From Hygrocybe punicea (lineage: Eukaryota; Basidiomycota; Agaricomycetes; Agaricales; Hygrophoraceae): a DNA stretch of 64,000 nucleotides. Location of the stretch: the NCBI GenBank assembly GCA_963556145.1, contig OY744465.1, positions 4,960,001-5,024,000 on the forward strand, given 5' to 3'. The position numbers were made by a program, and so were the translations under genes. The notes beneath the pieces are model-generated. The model searched no databases. It was not told where the DNA came from and saw only the letters and a list, made by a program, of their open reading frames with translations. This document shows, in pieces, positions 26,601-38,676 of the stretch (positions are counted from its first letter, which is position 1; each line of letters starts with the position of its first letter).

Positions 26601-29600
26601 TAAATTTTTATTTCTGTCATCAATGATTTCCTTTTTCTTTGCAAGGACTGCAGTTCTCCACAATTTTGCTGATTGTACTACAGGTGGTTCTATAGGTATC
26701 AATGGTCCTATATCTGGGGTACCATCAATACAATCATCAAGCCACCCTGATCTTTTCAAAGTTCTTTCAGCTATTAGCATTTGATCCTTCCTCTTTTGTC
26801 CTTTATGGCCAAGTTTCAGAAGTATTTCTGTGTCATTATTGTCTTCACCAATATTATTGTTGAAGTCATCACCATTAACAGCTAATTCAGCATTGTGCAT
26901 GTCATCCAGTTCATCAAGATTGTTTGAAGTTGCCCATGAATACCTTATATCTTCAGTATTATTCTTTCGATGTTTAGCAGAGAAATCATCTCTTGCATCT
27001 AGACACTCATATCGTAAACCAAAGTATTTCATGATCTCCAGCTCTCTTTTAGAAAACTCATGGTCTATAAAAGCATTATCCCATGTTTGTAATTTACATT
27101 TGAGTTCCTTGCCACTTCTCCATGGCTTGAAAAACGTTAACATTGTACAACAATAATATTCTCGATCACCACGGTCAGCCCTTGGCAAAGTGTTTGGAAT
27201 AAAATTAGGAACTATGAAGGGATCATTCCCTTTCATTTTGGCATGGTGGGTAAGATATTGTGGATGATTGGGATGTAAAGTATAATCATTTTCATTTTTT
27301 GTCAATTTATTAACATCAACTTCATTTGTTTTATCAGCTATTTCTGTGCCTGCATTTCTATTCAAACCATCAGGTTTTGAAATTTCATCTATCTCCATGA
27401 GTATATCATTATCAATGACATCAGACAAGTCGTCATCACTGGAGTTGTCAACATTAGTAGGTTCAGTGAAAGAGTCAGACAAATCATCACAGCCTAGATT
27501 GTCCAAAATATGGTTTTGCATGGGTTCTTTTCTGGCCCTTTTGGTTTTTGTTTTGGTGCATCTTTTATTTGGTTCTATAGTTGCAAGACGTATCCAGTCA
27601 TACAGTGATACATTATCATACAAGGCTGGTCTGAACATATAATTATTTACTTTGGAAAGTCCAATGTATGCACCATTATTCTTACCAATAACAACCTTTT
27701 GTGTATTATTTTGGTCTTCACATATATTAGCAATTTCTTCATCAGACCATGCACTGATAACCTCTTTAACATAAGATCTCCAAAAGAATGGCATGAATTT
27801 ATGACTGGTGTAGTGATCAGGATTTCCAAGGACATATAATGAAGCCATTGGGGCACCAATTTCCATTTTGGAGGTGAGTGAATTGACTATTTGTGTAAAC
27901 AGTTTTCTGACTTTGTCTTTTCTTTTCAGGTCGCCACCAATCATTTTGGAATTCTTATCAAAAATACTTTTTATCACTTCAAAAATGCTATAGGTCTTCA
28001 AGGAGAATTTTGTAATATAATCTGTTATGTATGCAACTATGGCCTTTATAGCAGTACCTGATAATAAGCTGGTCACATCAGAATTGCATCGTAGCATATA
28101 TGTAACTTCAGGTGTCACCATGTTCATCCAAGGTTCACCATGCTTGAGGTTGAGAGCACCAGTGTTAGGTTCTACAAAAGTTTGTTGAAAGATATCACAG
28201 GGAAATCGTCATTTACATTCACCTTTTGAATTAAGACAGTATGGCTTTTTTTTGCCGTCATGCCTGTTATGTACATTTAATCACAATAAAAGATCATCTA
28301 CAACATCTTGAAACCTTTGCCACCATGTTGATCTTTTGTCGTGATATTGACAATTCATGGAACAATTATATGATGGTGGATCTGGCATGACACATGTTGG
28401 TGGTTGATATTCAGGTTTCGACATTGTCTGTTCCATTTTCTGTGATACCTCATCTTTAGAACCTGTCATGAATTGTCCTACACACAAACTTTCCAAGTAT
28501 TCCACTAATCTTTTCTGAAAGTCGGAATTTTCACTCATAATTTTGTCACGTATTTCCTGAGGTGTAAGGCATCCCTTTATCCACAACAGCATATGAAGAT
28601 GCAAGGTAAGACGTCCTTGTTCCTCTACCGTTGCATAATAACCTGATGTGTTTCCGTACAGGCCAGGATGAGATTCATTTATTCCTAATATATGTTTGAT
28701 GAACATTTCAGTAGTAAAGTGAAAGAAGCGGGCTCCAGCAACTGGATTATTTGCAATTAGTTTGTAACAATCCTGGGGTAGACGTAGTTTAGGATAAAAC
28801 TTTTCTTTGTTGTCAGCATAATATAAGCATAGTGGGTGATTGATGTCTGCAGGTGCAAAAGTGATAAACCAAGTCGGAGCACCAATATAGGATATCAGAG
28901 ACCAAATCTCATTTCGCATGTATTTCTTGTTAGTAATTGAACCTTTGACCTGACCAGCTACATGATCCAGATCAGAAATGAGTTTATAGCATGCTTTCTC
29001 TTCTGATGTATCCGGTTTGACTCTATCACCTCTAGATAATCTTTTAGAGAGGTCATCCAAAACAGCTGTATTGATATTCATCAGGCGATCTGCAATATCG
29101 TTGAAATTATGTTTATTAGTCAACAAATATCCTCCGGTTGTACTGTCCTTGATTTGTTCTTGATTGAATACAATCAATGGAAAATAGGGATCAGTTTGAA
29201 ATCTTTTGTCATGGTACATCAGAAGATGCCTTTTGTGCATCATATCACTGATGCTTAAAACATCCTTGTCAATGCTGCTAATACCACCCAAGCCATATGG
29301 AAATAGGCAGGGGAACATCATAGGATATAACTGAGGATTATTAAAGAACGATTCTGGATTTCTAGCATGGCTTATGGCAAGAACACCACCATGGTCATCT
29401 ATCAAGTGCTTGGTTGCTCTAGCTATTAATGCCTTTGGACTTGTAATATCTAGATTTTCGCCAGTTACCCCACTAACAACAAAGGGACAAGGCCCATCTT
29501 CCACACCATCTTCCTCGTCATTGTCAAATGCACTAGTGGCTTCCGGTTCCTTATTTGTGTCTGCTGGTCGATATGCAACCACAACAGGAATTCCATGATC

Positions 29601-31500
29601 TGGATATTGTGCTAGATTTTCATAGGAGATATCTAAATCATAGTAATCCATGTGATTCAATTTCAGCCATTCTAAAGCTGCAGAAACTCGCATTCAGCGA
29701 ACCAATAAAGGCGTTCGCTCCATGTCTTCTGGAGTTGGTCTGGCAGGACCCGTGAAAATGAAGGCTAGCACTTCATCAAGTTCTTTAATTGTTGGAGGCA
29801 ACTGTTGATATATCTTTGGTGTTGGATTTTGAAACATGATGGCATTTGCTTTCATTTTATGCATCCCAGATGAGACACGAACAATACATTTGTTGTGACG
29901 AACACGGGCAATCAAAAGTTGTTCAGCAAATGTTAGATTTTGAAGTTGTGCAGGAATTCTTCCCATCCAAAGTCCATTTGCCAAAGCATATTTGGGAGTT
30001 TGGCCTTTATTCAGACTGAGCACACATGGTTTGCATATCCATTTACATGTGTTATCTAGCACTGGACCTTTGATATCCTCTATTGGATCAGAACAATGAT
30101 ATCGTTCACATCTTGTGATTCCCATATTGTCTCTAGTTAATATTTTCAGATTAACCTTTGTCTTTGACAATAAAGACATGTTCTTCAATGCAACCAATTG
30201 ACCACACACGGCACACCCACTTTCTTGAAAACATTCAGGTGATGTATCTCTGCACCAGTTGCTGATTATGGTTTCCTTCAATTCAATAGATGGTGGAGGA
30301 GGAAATGATTGCTCATCTGACTTGTCCAATTCTTCTTTCATTTTAGTCTGTGTTTCTTCTGTTCCGCACTCATATGTTTCTGTCATTTGTTGTCTTTTGT
30401 ACCACTCTTTACACTTATCTTTATTTGATTTAATATCATGCACATGAAAAATAGAAACATGAGTATCACAAGCTGAACAATTATGCCTCATTAATGCCAC
30501 AGATAGATCTTGTCCATGTAATCTTCGTAATGTCTTTGACAAATATATACCATGTATTGTTGTTATTTCACCAATATCCTTCAGCGTCAACTTTGGCAGA
30601 AGTTCATGTAAAGGCATTTTAACACATGCATAGTTTTTTCTATCTTCATATAAAGTGTTGGCTGTTTGTTCATCAATATGCCCAACATATTTGAATAATG
30701 TGTCAGAATCATGGTTGATATTATTAGATGGTAGCATAAAAGATTGAAGAAAGCTAAACTTGAATGTTGGTATTCGTTTACCACCACCAATGTAGTCATA
30801 TCTATGAACAGAATTTATATATAAAGATTTAAACAAGTTTCTGAATAAATTCAAATTGAACACAATTATGTTTGAACGGCTATGCCGTATTATGAAACAT
30901 AGTGTGGTCCACAGCAACATTGCATGTGATAGAGAACTAGTAATGCAATGAAATAAATATGATCTGAAATCATGTCGTCTCAATAGCAATCGCATGAGCA
31001 ATGCATTGATCATTTTACAACGACATTGGACAGTGATAGGTTTGAGAAGACAATACAAAGCAAAGACATATTTAGATGGTAAGAAATATGTTCTGGCATA
31101 TTGAATAGAATGTAATTGCATATTGAATGCGGTATCTTTAAATGTAGTCCAAACGAATAATGCATTGAGTGTCAAAGTATTCTTTGTTATTTCATTGAAT
31201 TTTACACATTGTGTTGCATTTATTTGCATCAGTATTGTTGCATCGCCCTGATCTGGGGCAAACTTATGTTCTATGAGTTTTCTTTGAAAAACACCCAATT
31301 CTTGGGCCAAGGTCGATATCAAAGGAGCAGAAATTGGTTCAAGAGAGATATACATAAGTTGGTCTTGGCATAGTTGTGGAAAGATGGTTGTGTTTGCAAG
31401 GAAATGTAGATAAGTCAAAACCGCAATGCAGACATGGATGATATCATGGAGATTCATGTGGATTGGTGATAGTAAGAGAAAGCACCGCCCATGTATCTAT
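23653..31500 (-). mobile_element. Helitron (3' end at 23653; 5' end not located)
   Basis: A Rep-helicase ORF on the minus strand defines the element. At the left, minus-strand sequence ends in CTAG (23656-23653) followed by T. Ten nt upstream a hairpin (GCCATGC paired with GC-A-ATGGC, one bulge, within about 23667-23684) matches Helitron 3' ends. A 5' TC end could not be chosen by eye, so the right border is approximate. Confidence 0.65.
23727..31457 (-). pseudogene. Helitron Rep/Pif1-type helicase polyprotein with three in-frame TGA
   Basis: Rolling-circle transposase. The three open segments (29694-31457, 28281-29693, 23727-28127) share one frame and are separated only by TGA codons at 29694, 28281 and near 28203. 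The N-terminal region carries a Cys-rich zinc-binding part and the block NGLWMGRIPAQLQNLTFAEQ...RTPLLVR usual before Rep. The HUH motif is LTLHLHMLLW (about 28580-28608). The two-Tyr motif is AYITDYITK (about 28030). Helicase motifs are GGMAGTGKS, APTGGAAALVNGSTYHS, IDEVSML, GDFGQLPP, YACQGRT and CLSRSAS. After the helicase come about 400 residues ending in a Cys/His segment that looks like a cysteine peptidase (WDAQNWSCAYDSLF and NIHFTARIFVNRMVWFHDG). With three stops this copy is probably inactive, but no frameshift is seen over 7.7 kb. Confidence 0.88.
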
Positions 31501-31740
31501 TCAACTAGTTAAGTGGTTCGGATCATGAACAACAATTAACACAATTGGATTGATCATATGACATTATCTTATTTGTAAGCTCTTCCAAAAACATCATAAG
31601 GTGTGCCTGAAGCTATATAATGTTTTTATTCAATTGAATGTTTTCGTAACATACCTAATATTCCGGTACTGAATAGTCATAGCTTTCCTTGGAGTGATGG
31701 TTATACTTGCCACCATACAAGGGGGATTTGTTACAGTTGT

Positions 31741-31941
31741 CACAGGGGATGGATGAGGAATTTACCATCATATTGAGATATCCACTCAAATATTAAAATA
31801 AGTCCGAAAACATTGTAAAAAGTGGATAACGATATGTTTTTGACATTTTTGGACTTATGATAGCGATGAAATAATTTCAATATTTGAGTTGATATCTCAA
31901 TATTATTTGATGGCAAAAATTCCTCATCCGTCTACTATGTG
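31741..31941. mobile_element. 201 bp foldback MITE, copy 1
   Basis: Inverted ends share GGATGAGGAATTT, CCATCA, and TATTGAGATATC(C/A)ACTCAA, covering most of the element. It is the same family as 53644-54023. Confidence 0.7.
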
Positions 31942-32004
31942 TATCCCCATTTAATTGGTCCATAAAGTTGGCAGTTAATAAATTAAGTGTAATATATATT
32001 AACG

Positions 32005-32655
32005 TAGATACGGCTTGTCAAACACTTGTCGAACAGTGTTCGGCCTGTTCGACAAGTGTTCGACAAGCCATTGCTACTTTAATATATATTCCACTTAATG
32101 TATTAACAAAACAATGACTTGTCGAACACTTGTCGAACAGTGTTCGGCCTGTTCGACAAGTGTTCGACAAGCTGCATCTACGTTAATATATATTCCACAT
32201 AATTTGTTGATGTAGCATTGACAAGCCACATCTAATATATATTACACTTAATTTATTAACAAAGCAATTCCTCGTCGAAGACTTGTTGAACAGTGTTCGG
32301 CCTGTTCGACAAGTGTTCGACAAGCCATTGCTACATTAATATATATTCCACTTAATTTATTAACAAAGCAATGACTTGTTGAACACTTGTTGAACACTTT
32401 GGGGCCTGTTTGACAGGTGTTCGACTAGTGCATCATTAATAAACTCAATGCGCATTGTAAATCTAGCTACACCTCATATAATGTAGATAGAGTACGTATC
32501 ATTATTTATGCAATTGTAATGCTTCAAATGGAAGCTTGGACACTACTAGAATGGCTTGTCGAACACTGTTCGGCCTGTTCGACAGGTGTTCGACAAGTGC
32601 ATCATTAATAAACTCAATGCACATTGTAAATCTAGCTACACCTCATATAATGTAG
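32005..32655. repeat. hairpin-forming tandem repeat, left part
   Basis: About five diverged units each hold a palindrome built from CTTGTCGAACAC/GTGTTCGACAAG. One perfect case at 32118-32171 has 23-bp arms and an 8-nt loop (TGTTCGGC). The array is interrupted by the LTR retrotransposon and continues at 40839-41115. Confidence 0.8.
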
Positions 32656-33223
32656 TGTTACTTTTCACCCCGATTTAACCCCCGCTTCCGACCCCGTCTC
32701 TGATTCTGCGTCCCAAGACAATGTCATAGCCTGGGTCTGGAACATCATCGAAGACAATCAACGATGGTATCCTAATCCCTATGATTACCCTCATCATCCG
32801 ATCACCGCCGTCGATACATCATACACGCTTATACAAGCACTCAACAATACCACACAGCACAATCATCGGATCAGTTGTCTGCTGACACCAGACCCACAAT
32901 ACAGCCGTTGGCCACCTCGTTGGCACCCCAAAATGCATAGACCACGAAGCCAAGCAAGACGCCGTTCATCTCGGAGCTTGTCCTCCACGCAGCCACGCAT
33001 GACAAAGAAGCTGGCCCTGAAGTCGTTCACTAGTATATAATCAAGGACATTCATAGTCAGTACTCTTAAGTTTAGTCTAGCTACTCTTCCCCCGACCACT
33101 ACCAGACACCCAGACTTCCCTCCCCTTAGTTTCTCTATCATTGTTTGTATCCGCTTTTATCTTAATCATCCTCGTTTGGTTTGTTGTTGCTGGAGTCCGC
33201 TATAAGAACAGCGATCCGTAACA
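32656..33223 (+). repeat. 5' LTR of the chromovirus
   Basis: 568 bp, TGTTAC...GTAACA. It differs from the 3' LTR at eight positions, all transitions in a CpG context. It contains TATATAA (33034-33040) and the proposed transcript start AAGTTTAGTCT (33068-33078). Confidence 0.95.
33034..33040 (+). promoter_or_regulatory. TATA box of the 5' LTR
   Basis: TATATAA lies 28 nt before the 11-nt block that is complementary to the primer-binding site. This is a normal TATA-to-start distance. Confidence 0.6.
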
Positions 33224-33225
33224 TA

Positions 33226-33236
33226 AGACTAAACTT
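33226..33236 (+). promoter_or_regulatory. self-priming primer-binding site (Tf1-like)
   Basis: AGACTAAACTT, two nt after the 5' LTR, is the exact complement of AAGTTTAGTCT at 33068-33078. No tRNA-type TGG-starting site is present at this place. Confidence 0.65.
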
Positions 33237-33469
33237 TCTCTACTCCCTCGGCATCAAACCAAGACATCCTGGAACCCCGACGATATCGTACCCCAGACTC
33301 AGACCGTGATGAAGAGTATCATCTCGCACCCGAAACATCAGATTCCTCTGACGACGACTTTGACCAATACGTCGCAACACAGACCAGTGTCCGAACAGCG
33401 CCTTTCCCCTTGCCATCATTTCCTCCTCCAACAACTACTTCTCCACATCAAACTCAATCCCGAACCAGA

Positions 33470-34486
33470 ATGTCTGGTGAAACATCCGGAGAGGTTCATG
33501 ACACCCAAGACACCACCACTACAGCACCCGCAGCCCCGTCGCCTCCGAAATCTCATATTGCTCCGCCGGCTAAGTATGACGGGAACAAAGAAGGCTTCAA
33601 AACATTCTTCCGTGGAGCCTTTATCTACATCCGAGCCAACAGGGCCGCATTCGATACAGAGGAAAAACAGATCCTTTTTATCCTCTCGTATCTGCAAGGA
33701 GGACTCGCCGGACGATGGGCAGATGAGTACGTTGATATCGCCCTGCAGCACTCCCCTGTCAACTTCAGATCTTTGGATGACTTCACCAAAGAATTCAGGC
33801 AGCATTTCGAGAAACCTGATCAGAAGAAAGATGCACTGACGAAGTTGAATGATCTGCGACAGGGAAAGACGACAGCAGATGAGTTTTGGATCGAGTTCGA
33901 CACTCTCCGACGCATCGCTGGACTGAGCGAAATCCTGAATGAGAACTATCTCATTCAACTCGTCGAATTACACATGAACAAGCCATTGATCGATCAAATC
34001 TATACCGGCATGACAATCCCGACAACCATACAGGAATGGTGGGAACAGACAGTCAAGCTTGACCAACAATGGCGACATCGTCAAGACCAAATACGGTCCA
34101 TGAACCTACCAGCGAAAACACGCTACAATTCTGGCACAACGACCACGACAACAACCCCTCACATACAAACAACGACACCTCATCCCCAGTCGGAATCAGT
34201 ACCGATGGACGTCAATACTCGATGGACCCAGCCAAAACAACAAACGTTTACGCGTTTGACAGATGAACAACGGCAGGAATACATGAAGAAAGGGATTTGC
34301 TTCAAGTGCCGACAACCTGGACATATTTCTCGCAACTGTCCGGAGCAACAAGGACGACAACAGATTCGTTCAATGCAGACAATGCCACAAACAGCGAAAC
34401 AACAAGAAGATGACAGCAAGGATGCTCGAATCGCAGCATTGATGGATGAGTTGACGGCATTGAAGTTGAAGCAGGAGGGTTTTTGA
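33470..34486 (+). CDS. chromovirus Gag
   Basis: Structural protein of the retrotransposon particle, 338 aa from the first in-frame ATG at 33470. The same frame is open back to about 33234 but has no earlier ATG. A Gag core is at about residues 30-200 (PPAKYDGNKEGFKTFFRGAF, then RSLDDFTKEFRQHFEKPDQK and TADEFWIEFDTLRRIAGL). One CCHC zinc knuckle CFKCRQPGHISRNC is near residue 275. Gag ends at TGA 34484-34486, directly after the slippery heptamer that gives access to pol. The frame has no internal stop. Confidence 0.9.
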   Translation: MSGETSGEVHDTQDTTTTAPAAPSPPKSHIAPPAKYDGNKEGFKTFFRGAFIYIRANRAAFDTEEKQILFILSYLQGGLAGRWADEYVDIALQHSPVNFRSLDDFTKEFRQHFEKPDQKKDALTKLNDLRQGKTTADEFWIEFDTLRRIAGLSEILNENYLIQLVELHMNKPLIDQIYTGMTIPTTIQEWWEQTVKLDQQWRHRQDQIRSMNLPAKTRYNSGTTTTTTTPHIQTTTPHPQSESVPMDVNTRWTQPKQQTFTRLTDEQRQEYMKKGICFKCRQPGHISRNCPEQQGRQQIRSMQTMPQTAKQQEDDSKDARIAALMDELTALKLKQEGF

Positions 34487-34520
34487 AGAAGCGACGTGAA
34501 GTGCAAGAGGCCACGATCGC
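34477..34520 (+). promoter_or_regulatory. -1 ribosomal frameshift signal between gag and pol
   Basis: Heptamer G GGT TTT (34477-34483) is in the gag frame immediately before the TGA. A 7-nt spacer follows. Then a stem of 8 pairs with one bulge, GCGACGTG (34491-34498) with CACGATCGC (34512-34520), closes a 13-nt loop. After the slip the next codon is TTG at 34483, the first codon of the open pol frame. Confidence 0.75.
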
Positions 34521-37500
34521 ACGACTCGAGAATGATGTACACGTATGTAAACAATTCAACAATGTTTTCACCAAACTCAAAGTCCTCCGCAATGAACTGA
34601 GACAAATAATGAAACCAGAGCCGAAAGAGGAAAGCAACACGTGGCAAGATACCCATGTTGCCGACGAAGAAGAGACAATAATTCCCCAGAAAAGAAAAAC
34701 AACAATCAAATCAGAATTCAATGCGATGGAGACAATCGTTGCCATTCACTCGACAACAATGGGCTACGCCCTTGATCTTCTGAATGATTTTGACATCCAC
34801 AATCAATGGACGGAGAAGATTTCACCAGGACTGGTCTTATCGCTTAATCGACGGCCAATCGCTGAAGCAGTACAATGGCTGGTACAAAATATGCTGCAAG
34901 ATTCACCACAAGAGCCACGGACTCTGGAACCAATACGCGCCATTACGCAAAAGGACTCCGAACTTCGTATGGCGTTGTTGGTTCATGGATTTGTTTCTGT
35001 CCCTCAAGATGGACGACAATACCCCATGACGAGTCTGATTGATTGCGGTTGTACCATTTGCGCCATCGACGTCGGATACGTCAAAGCACATAACATTCCG
35101 ACAAAGCCATACCTAAACCCATTCAATTCATACATGAGTGACGGAACACAACCAAAGACTGGACAGATCATGGAATACTGCGAATTACAAATGCGTCTCA
35201 GTGATCATCAAGAGTTACTTCATTTCGCTGTAACGACTTTGGCGAAAATGGACATTTTCCTTGGGTATGATTGGTTGAGGAAACACAATCCAGAAATCGA
35301 TTGGCGCAAAAACAAAATCAAGTTCTCCCGATGTCTTTCTGGTTGTGGTAAACCATCGGCAATACGCTCAACCAAATTCAATACCGTGGTTTGGGAATGA
35401 CCTCTTTGGTTCAATCAAGTCATGGAAGAAACGATGGATCAAACACATTTCCATTCCTTCATGATGAAATCAACGGAACTTGCCATAAAAGCACAAGAAC
35501 AACAGAAAGAAAAGACATTCGAGGAATTAGTTCCAGAGACATATCATGAATATCGCGATGTATTCGAACCATCTGGTTTCAACGAATTACCGGCATGAAA
35601 ACCATGAGACCACGCGATTACTCTGAAACCAGATGCACCAGATCATCATGATTGCAAACTGTACCCATTATCACCAATTGAGAAACAAGATCTTGACAAA
35701 TTCCTCAATGAAAATTTGAAGACAGGACGAATTTGACCATCGAAATCACCGTACGCTTCCCCCTTTTTCTTCGTATCAAAGAAAGATGCCACCGAACGAT
35801 GACCGATACAAGATTATCATTGGCTAAATTCATGGACAATTGACGACAAATACCCGTTACCACTGATCAACGACATCATCAACCAGCTAGCCAAGGCCAA
35901 ATACTTCACAAAACTTGACGTACGATGGGGATTTAACAATGTCCGTATCAAGGAAGGTGATGAACACAAAGCCGCCTTCTTAACGCCAAAAGGCTTGTTC
36001 GAACTGACAGTCATGTTCTTTGGCTTGAAGAATTCACCACTGACATTTCAACGATTGATGAACCACGTCTTTCGGTATGAAATACGTGAAGGATGGTTAT
36101 TGGTTTATATGGATGATATCCTCATCTTCTCCAAATCTCTCAAAGAAAACCAGAAACGAACAAAACAAGTGTTGAAAATCTTCCGCGAAAACAACTTATT
36201 CCTCAAACCGAAGAAATGTACATTCGACAAAGAAAAAGTCGATTACCTCAGACTCATCGTCGGACATGGTCAAGTTCAAATGGACCCAGTCAAAACCAAT
36301 GCTATTACTGATTGGCCCATCCCGACGAATCAAACTGAATTACAGTGATTCATTGGTTTTTTGAACTTTTACCATCGTTTTGTTGAGAATTTCTCACAGA
36401 TTGCAAGTCCATTACACAAGTTGACAGGGAAAATGAAATGGGATTGGTCGGAAGAACAGCAAAACGCATTTGATCATTTGAAGTCCATCATAACAACTGA
36501 TCCCATTCTTGTCTTACCCGTCCCTGACAAGAAATTCACTGTCGAATGTGACGCATCAGATTACGCAATTGGTGCCATCTTGTCCCAAGAACAACCCGAC
36601 AGTCTTTTCCACCCTGTAGCTTACATGTCGACAACAATGACACCAGCGGAACGGAATTATCAAGTCTTTGACAAAGAATTACTTGCAATCATACGAAGTT
36701 TCGAAGAATGGCGACAATTCCTCCTCAGTGCAAAAGAACAGATCGACGTTTTTACCGATCATCGGAATTTGGAATATTATCGGAAACCACAAGATCTTAC
36801 CCGACGACAGGCTCGTTGGATCGCATTTCTACAGGATTACAATTTCCGCTTATTGTACCGCAAAGGTTCACAAAACAAGAAAGCCGATCTCCTTTCTCGT
36901 CGTGTTGATCATAAACCAAAGGAAATGGACAACAAAGGTATGATTGGCCTCCCTGATTCACTTTTTATCCCGCCAGAACAATCAATATGACAAATACTCC
37001 ACACATCCCCTACATACGATAACATTATTTCCCTACATCATGACAATCCCATTGTGGGTCATCCAGGCCGCGACAAAACGATTGAATTGATATCACGAAC
37101 ATCAACATGGCCAACCATCCAGGAAGACGTTGAACAATACATCAATGGTTGCACCGAATGTCAACAAAACAAACCACGACGTGGGAAACAACTTGGACAA
37201 CTTTTCCCCCACGATGTACCACCATACAATTGGCATACGATTTCCGTTGATATGATTGGTCCCCTACCGGAATCACATGGTTTCAACGTCATCCTAGTTG
37301 TTGTTGATAAACGATCAAAACATCCTATCTTCATCGCCACGAATACAACATTGACATCGGAAGGTTGGGCACGATTGTTCCGTGATCATGTCTTCAAACG
37401 TTTCGGCATGCCACGATTTGTCATCTCAGATCGTGGTTCTGTTTTTGTTTCACGATTCATCGCCAAATTGTATTCTTTGATCGGCATCAAAGGACGACCT

Positions 37501-38676
37501 ACAACGGCATATCATCCACGTGCTGACAGACAAACAGAACGAATGAATCAAGAACTCAAAATCTTTCTTCGTTTCTTTACTAATTATCAACAAGATGACT
37601 GGCACGAATGGCTTGCCCTTGCAGAATTTGCATTAGCCAATCACGAATCATCTGCGATCAAGACTTCTCCCTTCTTTGCGACACAAGGACAACACCCATG
37701 GACGGGCCTCGATCTCGACACACATACACCGATCGCAAATGAAGCCGTTCATGACTTCATTATGTGAATGAAGGCTATACAGCAAAAAATTGGCGAAATT
37801 GCAGACGTTACGAAACAGACGATGAAGGATAAGTATGACAGTCATGTCAAGAAAATTATCTTTTCCCCTGGTGATAAAGTTTGGCTAAATGGAAAGAATT
37901 TGACCACAGATCGTCCCAGCAAAAAACTCGACAATCAAAAATTCGGTCCATTTACCGTTCTCGACAAAATCGGTTCATCGTCATACAAGCTGAAATTACC
38001 GAAATCCTGGAAAATCTTCCCCGTGTTTAACGTTGCTCTCCTTTCACCATTTCAACCTCCTTCTTCCCCCATCCAGCAAAAATACCACCTTCGACCCCCT
38101 CCCGATATTATCGACAATGACGATCATTACGAAATAGAACACATTCTTGATTCCCGCATACGCCGTAACAAATTGTATTATTTAGTACATTGGCTCGACT
38201 ATCCCTGCGACGAAGACTCCTGGATCCCCGCATCCGAAACTACATATTGCCAGGATCTCGTCGACGATTTCCATAAATTACATCCCCGTGCTTCTTCTTC
38301 ATTATCTCTTCATTCCCTTTTTACTCTTCCCCCTTCCGTTATCCCTCCCTTTTCTTCTTCTTCCATTCTACTTGCTATTTACCCACACAATGCCACCCTC
38401 ATCCTTGATGGTTCAAAAAACCATGAATTCCGCAAATACCTCTTCCCTCCCGGCATCACGCACGCATATCTCTATGAAACCGCCCCCGTCGATGCCATCA
38501 CGTCCATCATCGAAATCTCTTCCCCCGTCGTCGCCCCCACCCAGATCACCAATGTCGCCGGGATTGGCAATCTCGATTTCAACTCCCGCAAGAAACTCTG
38601 TCCTTACGCTTTTCCTATCACCCATTGTTATCGTCTTCCATCGCCGATCCCCTCCGCTGCCCTTTCCCACAAATAC
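34483..38676 (+). pseudogene. chromovirus Pol with eight in-frame TGA and a truncated end
   Basis: One continuous frame (1398 codons) without any frameshift. TGA codons are at 35398, 35596, 35605, 35734, 35800, 36346, 36988 and 37765. Order: protease-like LIDCGCTICAID (DCG instead of the usual D-S/T-G); RT with KLDVRWGFNN and YMDD (about 36107-36121); RNase H with VECDASDYAIGAIL and FTDHRNLEYY; integrase zinc finger HHD..GHPG and CTECQQNK, DDE core SVDMIGPLP, VISDRGSVFVS and NQELK; chromodomain (about 38119-38285, EIEHILDSRIRRNKLYYLVH and WIPASE); ASCH-like domain (about 38365-38645). The TAG at 38677-38679 belongs to the inserted hAT-like element. The original end is DIMTPHRFS to the TAA at 39806-39808. 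Confidence 0.9.
38365..38645 (+). other. ASCH-like domain at the C-terminus of Pol
   Basis: Reads LLAIYPHNATLILDGSKNHE, then FRKYLFPPGITHAYLYETAP and IIEISSP. The GxKxxExR signature of ASCH domains (PUA-like fold, RNA-binding candidates) is present as GSKNHEFR. It lies about 30 residues after the chromodomain. Confidence 0.6.

Noticed and set aside
32005..32655. CRISPR-like array
   Set aside because: The repeats are palindromic satellite units in a fungal genome, with no cas genes and no regular unique spacers.
34483..38676. TGA as a sense codon (recoding) in the mobile elements
   Set aside because: Host genes in the window use TGA as a normal stop, and CGA-to-TGA change at methylated CpG explains the pattern together with the LTR differences.
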